From Bostrychus sinensis (taxonomy: Eukaryota > Chordata > Actinopteri > Gobiiformes > Eleotridae), in NCBI GenBank assembly GCA_020698575.1, contig CM036247.1:2999407-3063406 (forward strand): a stretch of 64,000 nt of DNA. The letters run 5' to 3'. The translations under genes and the position numbers were made by a program. Positions 10,168 to 22,287 of the stretch are shown here, piece after piece (within the stretch, counting starts at the first letter, position 1; each line of letters starts with the position of its first letter). Below the pieces are notes generated by a model. It had not been told where the DNA came from, ran no database searches, and saw only the letters and a program-made list of their open reading frames with translations.

Positions 10168-11772
10168 ACCAGGGGACTCAGAGATAATCATGAGTTTTAA
10201 AACATTAAAAAGGACCTGAGGCCTGTGGCTGTTGCTGGACACAAACTTTGACTTTACAGGTCTCTGGTAACTTGAGAGATAGTCTCTTAGAATTCCTGAT
10301 GAGACTTAAATAACAAGCTTTCACTTTCAGAGAAGAAATAATGTGAAGAAGGAGATGCTGTCACAACCAAAACAAACAAGGCTAAAATGAGTTTGCCAGG
10401 CAAAAAAGGAGTCATCAGAACACTGAGAATATTGAAACCTCACAGGAATGAGCACAGAAACACATGACATACCTGAAAACCTCAGTAACACCTATACAAC
10501 AACTCCTGCCTTGGATCTCCTCCAAATGAACTAACTGCTGCCAAGGGATGGTCACAAAAGTAAACTGGTTGGACTGGGTTGTTCAAAAAACACAGGAGAC
10601 GTGACAGAGAGACGAGAGACACAGGTCTATTTCTCTGTTCTCTAGAAAAACCCTCAGAGAACAATCTGAGCACAGCTGGTGTCCACACTTTGGTTTTTCA
10701 TTAACTTTCCTCAGATAGATATCAGACATCAGCAAACCTGTGTTTGTTTGTAGCTTGTTTTAGATCGATGTAAATTCTGAAAGTCCAAGTCTTAAACCAC
10801 TTTTATCATAAGTCAGGGTGAAGTTGTGTAACTGCACACACATCAAGTCAAGACCTTCATGTCAGGTCATGTTGTGTGAGTAAAGTCACTGTGGCTGTGT
10901 CAGACCATGGCAGACGCCACAGAGGCTTCCAGTCCAGAGGGAAAGATGAGTTTTAATACTCAACAAGATTTTCTAAGTGTCACAGCAGGAAAAGGCAGTG
11001 AATGATAACTTATGAACTTAGTACTAAAGCTTACTAATGTGTTACGTTTCATTGGTTTTCAGTTCTCTGATGGAGAGGGAAGTGGAGTCTGGAGAGGCCA
11101 CAGAGAAAACTGCAACCACTGTGAGGACAGGTTTGGTGTCACTAATTCAAATGATTAAACTTCCTTTTTAATTTTTGAAAGACTGCTTTGTGACATGCTT
11201 AATTTGAAATCTTGCATATTTGCAAAGAAATTAAAAAATCTACTAATTTTTTTTTCAAGAATTTAAAAGGTTTAAAAGCGATGCAAGAGGGGAAATAACT
11301 TTAAAAATATCTGCTGGGGTAGGGCGTGCTTTGACCGGAGGAGTTTGTTGTGAGAGGCCCAGACGAGTTTGGAGCGTCAGCAATACCAGGGCATCAGTAG
11401 TGCTGTAGAATGTGGCCATGTCTTTGGATTTGTTGTTTTGAAACTGAAGCAGCTCTGAGACCAGGAAGCCAGTGCAGGAGGAGAGGAGGGAGGTGATGTG
11501 AGGAGGTTTTGGTTCCTGTTAAAAACTAAAAGATTCTTCCATAAACTTTGTGTCTGTGTCCAGCTCAGGCTCACACCACAGGCCTTTACTCTGCTGTGAG
11601 CTCACATGAACACAACCTGTTCAACTCAAACTCATTCACTTTTCTAACATCAGTTTCTAATCTAAAAGTCCCACCACAGCTTTTATCCACCGTGGGGTTG
11701 TGAGGAGAAATGTCATCAGTTTAAATGTGTTCTGCTTTTTTTCTTGGATTCTCCATTGTCCCTGTCTCCATC
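9541..11772. other. non-coding DNA without recognised gene
   Basis: A plus-strand ACCATGG at 10907 opens a short frame (MADATEASSPEGKMS...), and a stretch at 11062-11130 is flanked by TTTTCAG and a GACAG-GTTTGG donor-like sequence. These could be remnants of small exons but have no recognisable similarity. 11655-11712 is a copy of a short repeat also present near 19725 and 32990. Confidence 0.5.
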
Positions 11773-11831
11773 ACAGAGACTACAGAGGCCTGACCTCTGA
11801 CCTCTGACCCCTGACCCCTGGCCGTACGCAC

Positions 11832-11921
11832 CACAGAGGTCACAGAGGTCACAGAGGTCACAGAGGTCACAGAGATCACAGAGGTCACAGAGGTCACAGA
11901 GGTCACAGAGGTCACAGAGGT
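11832..11921. repeat. 9-bp tandem repeat (CACAGAGGT)10
   Basis: There are ten copies with one internal G-to-A change. Being a multiple of three, the array gives an open minus-strand frame encoding repeated Thr-Ser-Val, but there is no sign of a gene around it. Confidence 0.95.
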
Positions 11922-11944
11922 CCAGACCTCACTGTTTTTCTATT

Positions 11945-12353
11945 ACCAGGTCTAAACCAGGACTAAACCAAGACTAAACCAGGTCTAAACCAGGACTAAA
12001 CCAGGACTAAACCAAGACTAAACCAGGTCTAAACCAGGACTAAACCAGGTCTAAACCAGGTCTAAACCAGGACTAAACCAGGACTAAACCAGGACTAAAC
12101 CAGGTCTAAACCAGGTCTAAACCAGGTCTAAACCAGGACTAAACCAGAACTAAACCAGGACTAAACCAGGTCTAAACCAGGTCTAAACCAGGTCTAAACC
12201 AGGACTAAACCAGGACTAAACCAGAACTAAACCAGGTCTAAACCAGGACTAAAACAGAACTAAACCAGGTCTAAACCAGGTCTAAACCAGTTCTAAACCA
12301 GGTCTAAACCAGGACTAAACCAGGTCTGAACCAGGTCTAAACCAGGACTAAGT
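11945..12353 (-). repeat. 11-bp minisatellite, block A (inverted relative to other blocks)
   Basis: About 37 units of CCAGGTCTAAA and CCAGGACTAAA with rare variants (CCAAGACTAAA, CCAGAACTAAA). This is the reverse complement of the TTTAGACCTGG / TTTAGTCCTGG unit that dominates 37.4-38.1 kb and 58.8-64 kb. Confidence 0.97.
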
Positions 12354-12357
12354 CTGC

Positions 12358-14160
12358 TTTATTTCCTTTTTGCATTTAGTTAAACTGTTCAGAAAAAACT
12401 TTAGACATTATTCAGGCTTTAATATATAGATAAACTGAATTAAAATATTTATTAGACAGAAATCAGTTTAACTCTGAGCGTTGTAATGTCAGAAAAAAAC
12501 ATAAGAGCTTTTGTTCTTTTTGTGGTTTCTTTATGCACAATGATGGATTCTCTTTTTGATGGGCGCCAAGTTTTTACACAAAAATACAAAAACAAAACAA
12601 GGAACAATCATACAGTACAATTAACAATAAACTATTATAAATAAGTACATTCATGTTGCTGTCTCTCCAGAGCTTTAACAAACTGTGAGAGTTCTGTCCT
12701 GATGAGTCCAGATTTCAGATCTAAAGTCCTGTGATGTTGTGGTGCGAGGCCTGAGCTCCAGTTCAGAGGAAACATGACAGATATTCTTCTAAATAAACAG
12801 GAGACAGTGGCGCCCTCTGCTGGACGATAACGTCCATAAAGTGCACAGTGAGAGTTCTGTAGTTGTCTCCAGTTCTGAGGCGAGCGCTGACAGATGAACT
12901 GTAGCTACAGATTTTAAGGAGGAGCCTGCATTTAAACTTTATATATGTGATCCAGAGCTGATAAAAACAGTAGTTTCAACTATTTATTTTCTATAAAGTA
13001 ACAGAACACAAGAGTTATTTCTGTAATAAAACAGTTTGGATTTTAAGTTATTGCATAATTCTGTAAAACTCTGTAACGTGTCTTTTAAAGAGAGCCACAA
13101 ACCCAGATAATTATAGGAAGTAACCAACAACTGGACTATTAGAGAATACATCTTTATGGATGGTGTTGCTTATATATTTTGTTTTATTTACTGTAACCAG
13201 AACTAACTATGACCCTAACTCTAACTCTAATCCTCTGGATTGTAATATTAAAGTAAAAATATAACCAACAACAGAATCTAACTCCAGGAAATACTTTAGC
13301 TACAGCTGGGTTCCCTCTTACAAAGTACACAGGTAAATCTGGCAAAATGAATATAAAAACAAGAAGGAGGTAAGTGGCAATAGTAGCAAAGTTTATTTAT
13401 AATTGTTAAAATCAAAACAATCAACAATTTACTTTATTTATATAACAATATTCTAGTTAAAAATTAAGAAAAATAGCAAACGCCAAAGTATGTTAACGGT
13501 CTTCAACTAAAATCAATACAAACTTTGACTCAAATTAATGAGGTTTAGAAAAAACAAAGAAACAAAACATAGCAAACAAATAATAATACTTCAAACAAAT
13601 TAAACAAACTAAAACTCTCCATTAAGCAGAGTTAAGGCTCTAACAGTAATGTGCCAATTACCAGAGTTAAAATACTTCTGGGGAACGTAACAGGTCTCAA
13701 GTGCAGTCAAATCAAACAGAAGTCAAAAGTTAAATAGTGAAGTGCAAAAGTCAGGTAGAATCTAAAGTACGTTGGCACTGTGCACAGATGGTTTAAGTTA
13801 AGTTAATAAATAAAGTGCAACGACTTCAGGCCGACCTGGGACTGAGCACCCACTGAGACTGAGTCCAAAACCAGAACCGTAAACAAATCCCCAGTTTGCT
13901 ACAGCCGATAAACCTTAATATGTAGAAAACACTAAAAAAACTTGATGAAATGTGTGCACCAACAGAAAGATCATGACCAAAAACAGTGCTATTTACCAAA
14001 TGCTACAGAGCTATCTTGGTAGCATTTACAGAAAAAGGGGGAGAGTAAAACAAACAGCAGTGGCCGACTGTAACAGAAAACAGTTAACCTTACAGTTAAC
14101 AATAAACCTCCAGGGCATCAAGGAGGGAATTAGACCAAACAACAACTGTACAAGCTTAAG
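12358..14160. repeat. segmental duplicate P, copy 0
   Basis: This aligns in the same orientation with about 20366-22647 (copy 1), and its left part with about 33620-34165 (copy 2). It carries about 170 bp (roughly 12662-12833) missing from copies 1 and 2, and lacks the ERV insertion found in copy 1. It contains AT-rich DNA with short CCCTAACTCTAA runs near 13210. No coding sequence is recognised. Its position after a NACHT exon in copy 2 suggests 3'-flanking NLR DNA (inference). Confidence 0.88.
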
Positions 14161-15583
14161 CACTGGCCGCCAGCAGAAATAGCTTGAGTCCAAAAACACA
14201 TAATCAATATACACTAAAATTACTATCAAAAAGTACAAAATGTCAAGCTACATATTAGCAATGACTGAGGCACTGAATACTTGCACCTTTAGTAACCAGA
14301 CTAAATTTAAACATCAAAATGATGTGATCACATTTGATTCAAGTATCATTTTGTCAAAAGTAAACTAGAATTCCTGCACAAGTTAAGGCTCCTCCCCAGC
14401 CATGGGATGTTCCTGTCCACAGATTTGGAGAAAACCCTCACTGTTACAGCTCATTTAGATCCAGAGCTTTGTTCAAGACTCACTCTGCATAGAAATATTT
14501 AGCTAAGAGTTTTCTTATTTTGCTCTAAGGCAGGGCCCTGGGGCCAGAACTGGCCCCTCAGTCAAGTCCATCAATAATACATCAGTCATTTAACAGCCAT
14601 TAAACTGTTCATGCAGCAGTTTGTGACACTGTGTGGCTCTAAAGCCAGAAGCAGAACTATAACCTTCTGACAACAAATTGGAAAATATAGTTTTTTTTTT
14701 AACCTTCAGTCAGATGAGAACAGTTTCTTCTAAAAGGTACAATAATATAATACACTATATATTATTATTGTGTACGTGGTGTCCCACAGAGAAGTGTCCA
14801 GAGGAATCCCTGCTCTTCAGTCCAAGCAGAGTTCATGACCACAGAGAGACCAGCGGTGTCTGGAGAAACAGAAAACTATGTTAGAAAAAAAACAAAAAAA
14901 ACACTAAAAATAATTAATGCACCATTAAATTTGTATAATTAAAGTCCAGTTTGTCTCCAGTAAACTCAGTCCTCAGTCTGTCAGAGCTCTCCTGTGGAGT
15001 CCCGCTCCAGAATCAGGACCAACTGTGACCCGCAGTGAGCTCCAATAACAGGACCCCACTCAGGGCCAGGACAGGGAGGCTGCAGTTCCCAAACGCCCCA
15101 CCAGGAGGCGCTGTCAGTGCCTCTGAGTGAACATAAACACTCCAGCTCTGACTGTCACTGAGGGCCCAGTCCATTGCATCAATATCTAAAAATCAGCCAA
15201 AGACTTTCTGTTTCTTACCAGTGCTTTATCTGCAGAGCGGCTGTGACCTGTTGTATTTGTCTGTTTGTTATGGGCCTCATGTTGTAGTATTTTTATCATC
15301 AGTCACAGACGACATAATGTGTTTTCATCACTAACTGTCCAGGGTTTACCCACCTCAGGCCCATAGCAGGGTCAGACTCCAGTCATAGCCACATTTCTAA
15401 CACATATTCATTTATTAAACCACAGAGAACATTCTGCAAACCCAATTTATCAACTTTTATATTTCTCCAGTTGACACAGGTCTCTGGATTTAGAGGAGAC
15501 TTGGTCAGAGTCTGATGGGACGTTCTGGATCACACAAAAAATGCGACTGATCCCTTTAAAGTGGTCACTCAGATTAAACAACA
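14161..15583. other. non-coding DNA
   Basis: Nothing protein-like was seen. A CTCF-like motif (CCACCAGGAGGCGCTGTC) lies on the plus strand at 15098-15115. Confidence 0.5.
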
Positions 15584-15635
15584 TTGAGCAAATATTTAAA
15601 TATTTACTTTGCTTCTTCTGGGCTGAAATCCATAC

Positions 15636-15748
15636 GTATGACCATGGAGGCCGCTCTGGTCAGTGCAGGTTCTCTGTTCACACTCACACATCTGATGGGA
15701 CACTCTGGATCAGAGTGACGTCTGTCCTGGGTCAAGAAGGAGTGATCC
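15636..15748 (-). CDS. NLR-type 5' exon 3, copy 1 (orphan)
   Basis: The exon is bounded on the minus strand by TTCTTTGTAG (acceptor) and GTATGG (weak donor). It begins with one base that completes an Arg codon split from exon 2, then reads DHSFLTQDRRHSDPECPIRC and VSVNREPAL. The CVS-x-x-x-E type segment resembles the short linker exons found ahead of FISNA-NACHT in fish NLR genes. Copy 2 preserves the frame but has 9 more bases. No NACHT exon follows downstream, so this copy appears to be an orphan 5' end. The product is uncertain. Confidence 0.55.
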
Positions 15749-15780
15749 CTACAAAGAAACAACAATATTAATAAAAAAGT

Positions 15781-15895
15781 AATGTTGTATGGTTTAGAGA
15801 CAGAGACTCGGAGGAGCAGACAGGAGCAGAGCTGCAGATGTTTGTTCTGTTCATGACGAGGATGACAGGGTTAGTTCATGAGTCCATCAGATGAT
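15781..15895 (+). mobile_element. LINE reverse-transcriptase relic (3' part), copy 1
   Basis: The sequence around TTGTATGGTTTAGAGACAG, followed by AELQMF ... MTRMTGLVHESIR in translation, resembles the conserved C-terminal LINE segment (LYGLET ... AELKML ... TRMDR). Copies occur at 27351-27466, and the start of it at 37378-37416. It is heavily degraded. Confidence 0.5.
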
Positions 15896-16065
15896 TGTTC
15901 AGTGGCTAACCCTGAAGAGTACACCTTTGTACTTCAGTTCTTCTCAGCTGAGGAACATTAAAACCTCTTGGACAGAATTGTAGCTAATTGTTCCTGATAA
16001 TGTTGCAGCTCTCTTAGACTCATTAGATTCCTGTGAGAAAGATCAGAACTCATCAGAGCATGTAC

Positions 16066-16150
16066 CTGTGTTCAGTGAGGAGAGACAAATCATCTTTAGC
16101 AGACCCAGTGTCCACAAGGGGGCGCTGTCTGTCTTTCATCTTCAGAGTCA
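16066..16150 (-). CDS. NLR-type 5' exon 2, copy 1, possible start codon
   Basis: The exon lies between a polypyrimidine-CTGCAG acceptor and a CACAG-GTACATG donor on the minus strand. The frame reads VTLKMKDRQRPLVDTGSAKD, then DLSLLTEH plus two bases. Those two bases join in phase with the first base of exon 3 (AG|G, Arg), which supports both exons. The internal ATG (Met of MKDRQRP) is the likely translation start if exon 1 is untranslated. The same exon is preserved at 27636-27740 in copy 2. It overlaps a CTCF-like motif at 16112-16129. Confidence 0.55.
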
Positions 16151-17289
16151 CTGCAGAGAAAACACAGAGGGTTGTTCAGCCTCCAAAGTCAAAATAAAAG
16201 AATCTGAAACTGGACACAGAGAGCAGTGACTCAGCTCAGATCAACTCTAACACATCCTCATCCTCACACTTTTATCACAACACTACACAACACGCTTTAT
16301 AAATCTAAAACACACAACTGAAAGACTTTCTCTGTTTGGTGTAAACTCTGTCCACCACAATACTGCAGACTCTGACTAAAGTCCAGACTCAATGGGACTC
16401 CTGCAACGAGATCCTTCTCTTGCTTCACTGTCGGGTTTCTCCTCCTTTTAAAAAACTCTGAGTGATGATTGTTTTTACTCAGGTTTGCTGGGTTTAGCCT
16501 CATTTAGTGACACATGGCAAAAGTGAGCGAGTGAATCAAGTGAGTGGCAGTGAGACGCTGCAGCGGAAGTACGAGTTTTTCAAAGTAAAACACACGGAAA
16601 TCACAGTAAATTAAAAAATGGTGATAAAACAAAAATTCTATATAAATTATATTTAAATTTCCCTCTGCGGCCCAGTAACGAACGACCCGTGGCCCAGTTC
16701 TGGGCCGCAGCCCTAAGGTTGTGGATCTTTGATTGAGGCACAAGTCTAAACTAATCTGAGACGAACAGGGCTCCAGCTCAGCTCCAGCACAGGAGCTTCC
16801 TCCACACCTGCAGCCTACACCTAACTACTTTATAGTTTCATAAGGAATTTAATAATATTATAATAATAATTCATAGACAGCAGGTCAGGTGGAAAAGATG
16901 AGTTTCCTCCTGCTCCAAACTCCACAGCTGCAGCTGCGTTACCATGGATACACACAGTGTAGATAAAATAAAGATCTGTTTTGTTTTGTTTTTGTTTTGT
17001 TCCTCTGTGTCTCTGCTGTAACAGTTTACAGAACCAGGAAATTTAAGATAGAAATATTTGTTATTGTTTTATTCCTGGGCCTTGTATAAACAGTAAATAT
17101 CATGTACAGTATATGAAGTCTAATGCTCCTCTGCCTCCTCATCCTCATCCCACCTCACCTTTAAAAACTCACTACTGAGGAAATATATATTTTCTACAGA
17201 GTCTCTATTATTATATTTACTCTTGTGTGAACTTAATTGACTCTAAAAGTCAAAGTATTCAACTGTGTTAAAGAAGAGGAAAGTCTCAC

Positions 17290-17410
17290 CTGTGTCCAGT
17301 AAAAGTCCTCAGAAGAAACACAAATGTTCTTAAATGTGGAGAGAAAACTGAGAAGTCTCACTCAGGAGAAAATAAAACATCATGAGGAGCTCTCTCTGAG
17401 TAATATACAG
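17290..17410 (-). promoter_or_regulatory. NLR-type promoter and untranslated exon 1, copy 1
   Basis: A TATA-like sequence (CTGTATATTA on the minus strand, about 17401-17410) lies about 110 bp before the splice donor GGACACAG|GTGAGACT at 17290/17289, giving an exon of about 85 bp. Upstream is CCACTCCCAGAA. The same order of elements (CTCCCAGAA, TATA-like, AGCTCCTC, GACACAG|GTGAGACT) recurs in copy 2 (about 29461-29580) and in the spacers at 59456-59922 and 62629-63095. Calling it NLR-linked is inference from the exons that follow. Confidence 0.5.
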
Positions 17411-17639
17411 ACTGCAGAAGAAACTAAGGGACTTTTCTGGGAGTGGTTTGAAACAGCAACTGCAAGCTCATGATAAAGCAACTGAGGTTTTGGATGAATA
17501 AATCCACCACAAACTGTTTTGCATCATGTGCTAGTTTTTCCAAAGCAACCACAGACTGTTTCTCTTCCTGAAAAACAGCAGCAGCAGAGTCACAGGAATG
17601 AGCTGCTTTGGATCCACAACCTAAGAATCAGAAAGTGTG

Positions 17640-17800
17640 GCTGTTGTCTGACCACAGCCTGTAAATACAGAAACACTGTAGTCTCGTGTCCTACCCAAGG
17701 GCACAACAGCAGTATGTGACGCTGGGAGCAGGGATTGAACCAGCAACCTTCAGGTCAGTGAGTGAGCGTCTCCACTGAGCTCCTGTCCCCAGTGAGGACA
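17640..17800 (-). mobile_element. tRNA-derived SINE, copy 1
   Basis: The minus strand has an A-box-like GAGCTCAGTGGAGACGC, and about 30 bp later a perfect B-box-like GGTTCAATCCC. These are followed by TTGTGCCCTTGGGTAGGACAC, a segment typical of the body of fish tRNA SINEs. The same element is in copy 2 at about 29815-29975, so it predates the duplication. Confidence 0.72.
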
Positions 17801-18227
17801 GAACATAAATCTGTGGCCTGTCTCTGTAAAGAACCTGAGCAAACTGTTGTTGGGATATGAGCTGCAGAAATAAAACTGGATCACATTAAATTTGTCTCCA
17901 CTGAACTCACAACAAAAGGATTAGTCCACTTTATTCTGACAGAGACCATTAAACCAACAAACACAAGTTTATTTTACATTTTTATAAAAACAGATGTGTC
18001 CCAGTTTTTAGATTCACAAAGTTCTTCTCAATAAAACCTGACTCTTGTATAAACTGTGAACTGTAGTCTTGACTTAGTTTTTATGTAAAAGAGGAACTCA
18101 TTTATAGTTTCAGTGCAGAGTACAGCAGTGATGTATTTGACCTGTTATGTTTATAGTTTAGACTTCATTCAAATCTAATTTAAAAAGAGCTGCATTAAAT
18201 ATCTTCAAATATATTATATAATATCCA

Positions 18228-18292
18228 TCCTTCTGTTTTCTGGGAGGTGAGAGCGCTAACCACTCTGCCACTGTCCCCCTCACTTTTAAAGT
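18228..18292 (-). mobile_element. tRNA-like SINE head relic
   Basis: The minus strand reads GACAGTGGCAGAGTGGTTAG then CGCTCTCACCTCCCAGAA, matching the common fish tRNA-like SINE 5' region (A-box GTGGCNNAGTGG). Also present near 30408-30465. The body is not recognisable. Confidence 0.5.
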
Positions 18293-19804
18293 TGAAATAC
18301 TGAAATAAATAGTTTTTCTGTAATCTTCAGATTCATTAACTTAGAGCTGTAATAATGATGTTTGTTAGAATTTAAAAAGTCAGATTAATGCTCAATAATT
18401 AAATAATAACAATGTTTATAAGTCAGTAGTTTTTATTATTGTTGAAGAATGCTTTGACAATAACAGATTAACTGTAAATAACTCTTATTTTATATTTGTG
18501 AGTTATTATTTTATCTTTCTGACACAGCTCTGGGACACTTTACAGAAATATTACAAATCAACAAAAGCTGACTGAGACGTTTTCTCAAAGGCAAGGGTTT
18601 CTGTGAGGAAACCAAGAAAAGAGAAGCTGTAGTTTTAGTCCAGCTGTGTCTTTTGCTTTTGCAGATTACAAAACACCAAAATGCTGTCGTCAGGGTCACA
18701 CAATTGCACATTTGGACAAGACATAACTAACATTAATATGTTTTCTAAAGTGATATATGAGAGTAAACTTAAATAACATAGGTCTAATAAAAATAGGAAA
18801 AATAGCTTCAGCGCTCCAAAGGTAAAAAACAAAACACTATCATAATATTCAACATACTTTGAACAGGAATTCCTTAAAAAAGTTATTAGCAACAGTCTAC
18901 TTTATCTGCACATGTGGTATAAATAATAATGATAATTATTATTATTTGGGTTTCAGTACAAAGGACGTCTTAAATAATTTGGTGCTTGTTACGTTCTACA
19001 GAGACAAATCAAAACAATGGCAAATAAAGCAGATAAATTCTAAAAACAGTTTGCTCTGATGAAGGCCTCAGAGCTGAAACACATTGGCACTGTTTTATTT
19101 AACCAAACATGTGATAATAAAGGCTTTTTAATAATTCCTATCTTTTTGAGTGCCTCAGTTTCCTGCTTTTTTACCAGAGTTGATGCTGATCCCTGCACTG
19201 AAGAGCACCAAAAGGACATTCATTTAACAAATTTATCACATCCAAGTAGCGCTCTTGCATGCTATGCTTTGATAAATTCTAAAAGCTTTTTGTTTCTGGT
19301 AAAGAAGCAGGACCATTATTAATTAAACCATCATTTGATAATCTGTAATACTTCTGAGCTGCAAATATTTAAATATATTTATTGTTTAACCCTCTACAGC
19401 AGCGGGGTCAGTCACTGAAGCTCAGTTTGTTAAGAGCTCTTGTTTATTTATTTTTATTTTTCAAGTCTCAGTTTGTTCATTAGTGGCCATAAAATTCACA
19501 AGAGCACATTATTTGAATTTTTCTTTTCTATTACTCATTGGGCTAAGCCTGGGATGTTTCCGATGTCTGGCCCCGCCCCTGGTTATTGGAGCGATATTAA
19601 AACATAAACATGACTTCTGTGTTTTCAGTCTTTAGCAGCAGATTTTTCAGTCCAACCTATTTTATTTCTACAGCACATTTATAAAAACAAAGACAAATAA
19701 ATTCACTTTTCTAACATCATTTTCTAATCTAAAAGTGCCACCACAGCTTTTATCCACCGTGGGGTTGTGAGGAGAAATGTCAGAACCTGGAGAACCAAGA
19801 AGAA

Positions 19805-19821
19805 CTGCTGCCCCCTGGTGG
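19805..19821 (-). promoter_or_regulatory. CTCF-like motif (CCACCAGGGGGCAGCAG)
   Basis: The minus strand matches the vertebrate CTCF core consensus essentially perfectly. The same motif occurs at 24887-24903 and 33069-33085 in the same orientation. Binding is not shown by sequence alone. Confidence 0.5.
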
Positions 19822-21837
19822 AGCTCCAGAACCACACACACACAGTCCACTGAGTAACTCCAACAGCAGCAGAATGGGTTTTTACTGCAGACAGAGACGC
19901 ACTTGCACAGGGCTCCTGCAGATATCAGCAACTCTCATTTAATGCTCTTCAATGCCATTTTTTGTCGTAGCCTCAAATGTAAAAATATATTTGCAAATAT
20001 TGTAAAATACAGTTCATAAAGCACCAATAATGTTGAAGGACAAAAATACAACATTTGGGGAACTTGGTCCCACTGGAAGCAAACTCTGTCTATCACACAA
20101 GTGTAGGCTACAGAAATGTAAATTATTTATATTTACATTATTATATTCACAAATAAAATAATTTCAAATGTTTAATGTCGATCGGAATCAAGTTTAATGA
20201 CTTTTAATTATTTTTAATGTCCCTTGGGAAGTTTATTGAATATGATAATAATAAATCTTTACTTCAGTTTGACAAACATGTATTTTAATAGTAATCGATG
20301 TAGCAGAGGAAAACTAACAGTTATTTTTATGTTCATGTATTTAAAGATATGTTTTATCTTTTTTTTGCATTTTGTCAAACTGTTCAGAGGAAAAAACTTT
20401 AGACATTATTCAGTCTTTAATATATAGATAAACTGAATTAGAATATTTATTACACATAAATCAGTTTAACTCTGAGCGTTGTAATGTCAGAAGAAAACAT
20501 AAGAGCTTTTGTTTTTAATCTTTATTTGTACCCAGTGAGAGCTGGATTCTCTTTTTCATGTTTTTACACAAAAATCAAAACAAACAAGGAACAATCACAC
20601 AATACAATTATAATAACAATAAATGATTAAGTACATTCATGTTGCTATACGTCCATAAAGTGCACAGTGAGAGTTCTGTAGTTGTCTCCAGTTCTGAGGC
20701 GAGCGCTGACAGATGAACTGTAGCTACAGATTTTAAGGAGGAGCCTGCATTTAAACTTTATATCTGTGATCCAGAGCTGATAAAAACAGTAGTTTCAACT
20801 ATTTATTTTCTATAAAGTAACAGAACACAAGAGTTATTTCTGTAATAAAACAGTTTGGATTTTAAGTTATTGCATAATTCTGTAAAACTCTGTAACGTGT
20901 CTTTTAAAGAGAGCCAAAAACCCAGATAATTATAGGAAGTAACCAACAACTGGACTATTAGAGAATACATCTTTATGGATGGTGTTGCTTATATATTTTG
21001 TTTTATTTACTGTAACCAGAACTAACTATGACCCTAACTCTAACTCTAACTCTCTGGATTGTAATATTAAAGTAAAAATATAACCAACAACAGAATCTAA
21101 CTCCAGGAAATACTTTAGCTACAGCTGGGTTCCCTCTTACAAAGTACACAGGTAAATCTGGCAAAATGAATATAAAAACAAGAAGGAGGTAAGTGGCAAT
21201 AGTAGCAAAGTTTATTTATAATTGTTAAAATCAAAACAATCAACAATTTACTTTATTTATATAACAATATTCTAGTTAAAAATTAAGCAAAATAGCAAAC
21301 GCCAAAGTATATTAACGGTCTTCAACTAAAATCAATACAAACTTTGACTCAAATTAATGAGGTTTAGAAAAAACAAAGAAACAAAACATAGCAAACAAAT
21401 AATAATATACTCAAACAAATTAAACAAACTAAAACTCTCCATTAAGCAGAGTTAAGGCGCTAACAGTAATGTGCCAATTAACAGAGTTAAAATACTTCTG
21501 GGGAACGTAACAGGTCTCAAGTGCAGTCAAATCAAACAGAAGTCAAAAGTTAAATAGTGAAGTGCAAAAGTCAGGTAGAATCTAAAGTACGTTGGCATTG
21601 TGCACAGATGGTTTAAGTTAAGTTAATAAATAAAGTGCAACGACTTCAGGCCGACCTGGGACTGAGCACCCACTGAGACTGAGTCCAAAACCAGAACCGT
21701 AAACAAATCCCCAGTTTGCTACAGCCGATAAACCTTAATATGTAGAAAACACTAAAAAACTTGATGAAATGTGTGCACCAACAGAAAGATCATGACCAAA
21801 AACAGTGCTCTTTACCAAATGCTACAGAGCTATCTTG

Positions 21838-22287
21838 TGACGTGTTCTTTTTCTAATCAATAAAGACTCCAATCAGTTTCTTTTAGCTTTTTGTCTTTTT
21901 ATTCGCATAAGCCAAATTAAACAGAGCTCTGGGTTGGATCTGTCCCTACCGCCTACATCTTACTCAGGGCTTACGCTGGGCGTCCAACAACGACCGTCCC
22001 TATCACACTGAACATATACCCAGGCTCAACTTCATACCACCCACTCCAGATATGGGCATAGTCCAGGATCTGAACCAGTTCTCAGGCAAAGCAGTGCGAG
22101 TTGTAAAGGAGGGGTTGTTATCACTTCTGCTCTCCCCTGAAGGCCGCATCGCCAGAACAGATTGTTCCCTTGCACTTGTTGTGGCGTCTTGAGTCTGGGT
22201 CAGATCCTGGTCACATGATTAGATACATTTCATTATATTTCATTATATTTCATTATATACTTGATCATGTTAAAATCACATACAACA
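21838..22287 (-). mobile_element. ERV-type LTR (3' LTR)
   Basis: On the minus strand this 450-bp segment begins TGTTGTATG right after a purine tract (AAAAGGGGGAA) and ends ...CACGTCA. It contains a GCGAATAAAAAG polyadenylation-type signal near its end. These are the marks of a retroviral-type LTR read on the minus strand. It sits inside a duplicated segment whose sister copy (around 14025) lacks it. Confidence 0.72.

Larger units (their letters stand above)
15584..20930. repeat. segmental duplicate Q+P, copy 1 (carries NLR-type 5' exons)
   Basis: This aligns along nearly its whole length with 27149-34165 in the same orientation. Copy 2 is longer because it holds extra sequence at about 27956-28575, 30865-31195 and a DNA element at 32094-32856. 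Point differences are scattered at a few percent by eye. The shared content includes minus-strand exons 1-3 of an NLR-type gene, a tRNA-SINE, and a CTCF-like motif. Confidence 0.93.

Noticed and set aside
10907..11130. Possible plus-strand small exons (ACCATGG start and a TTTTCAG...GACAG|GT segment)
   Set aside because: The splice-like signals are weak, no phase-compatible pair could be shown, and there is no similarity to a known family.
11721..11915. Thr-Ser-Val repeat protein on the minus strand
   Set aside because: It is a translation of the 9-bp tandem repeat with no splice or promoter context.
13205..13235. CCCTAACTCTAACTCTAA as an interstitial telomere
   Set aside because: Only one unit is canonical and the rest are CTCTAA. 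It recurs at 21030 simply because the segment is duplicated.
17420..17460. Interferon-response element in the NLR-type promoter
   Set aside because: GAAAC-type matches in copy 1 and in the 59.6-kb spacer are imperfect and are not kept in copy 2.
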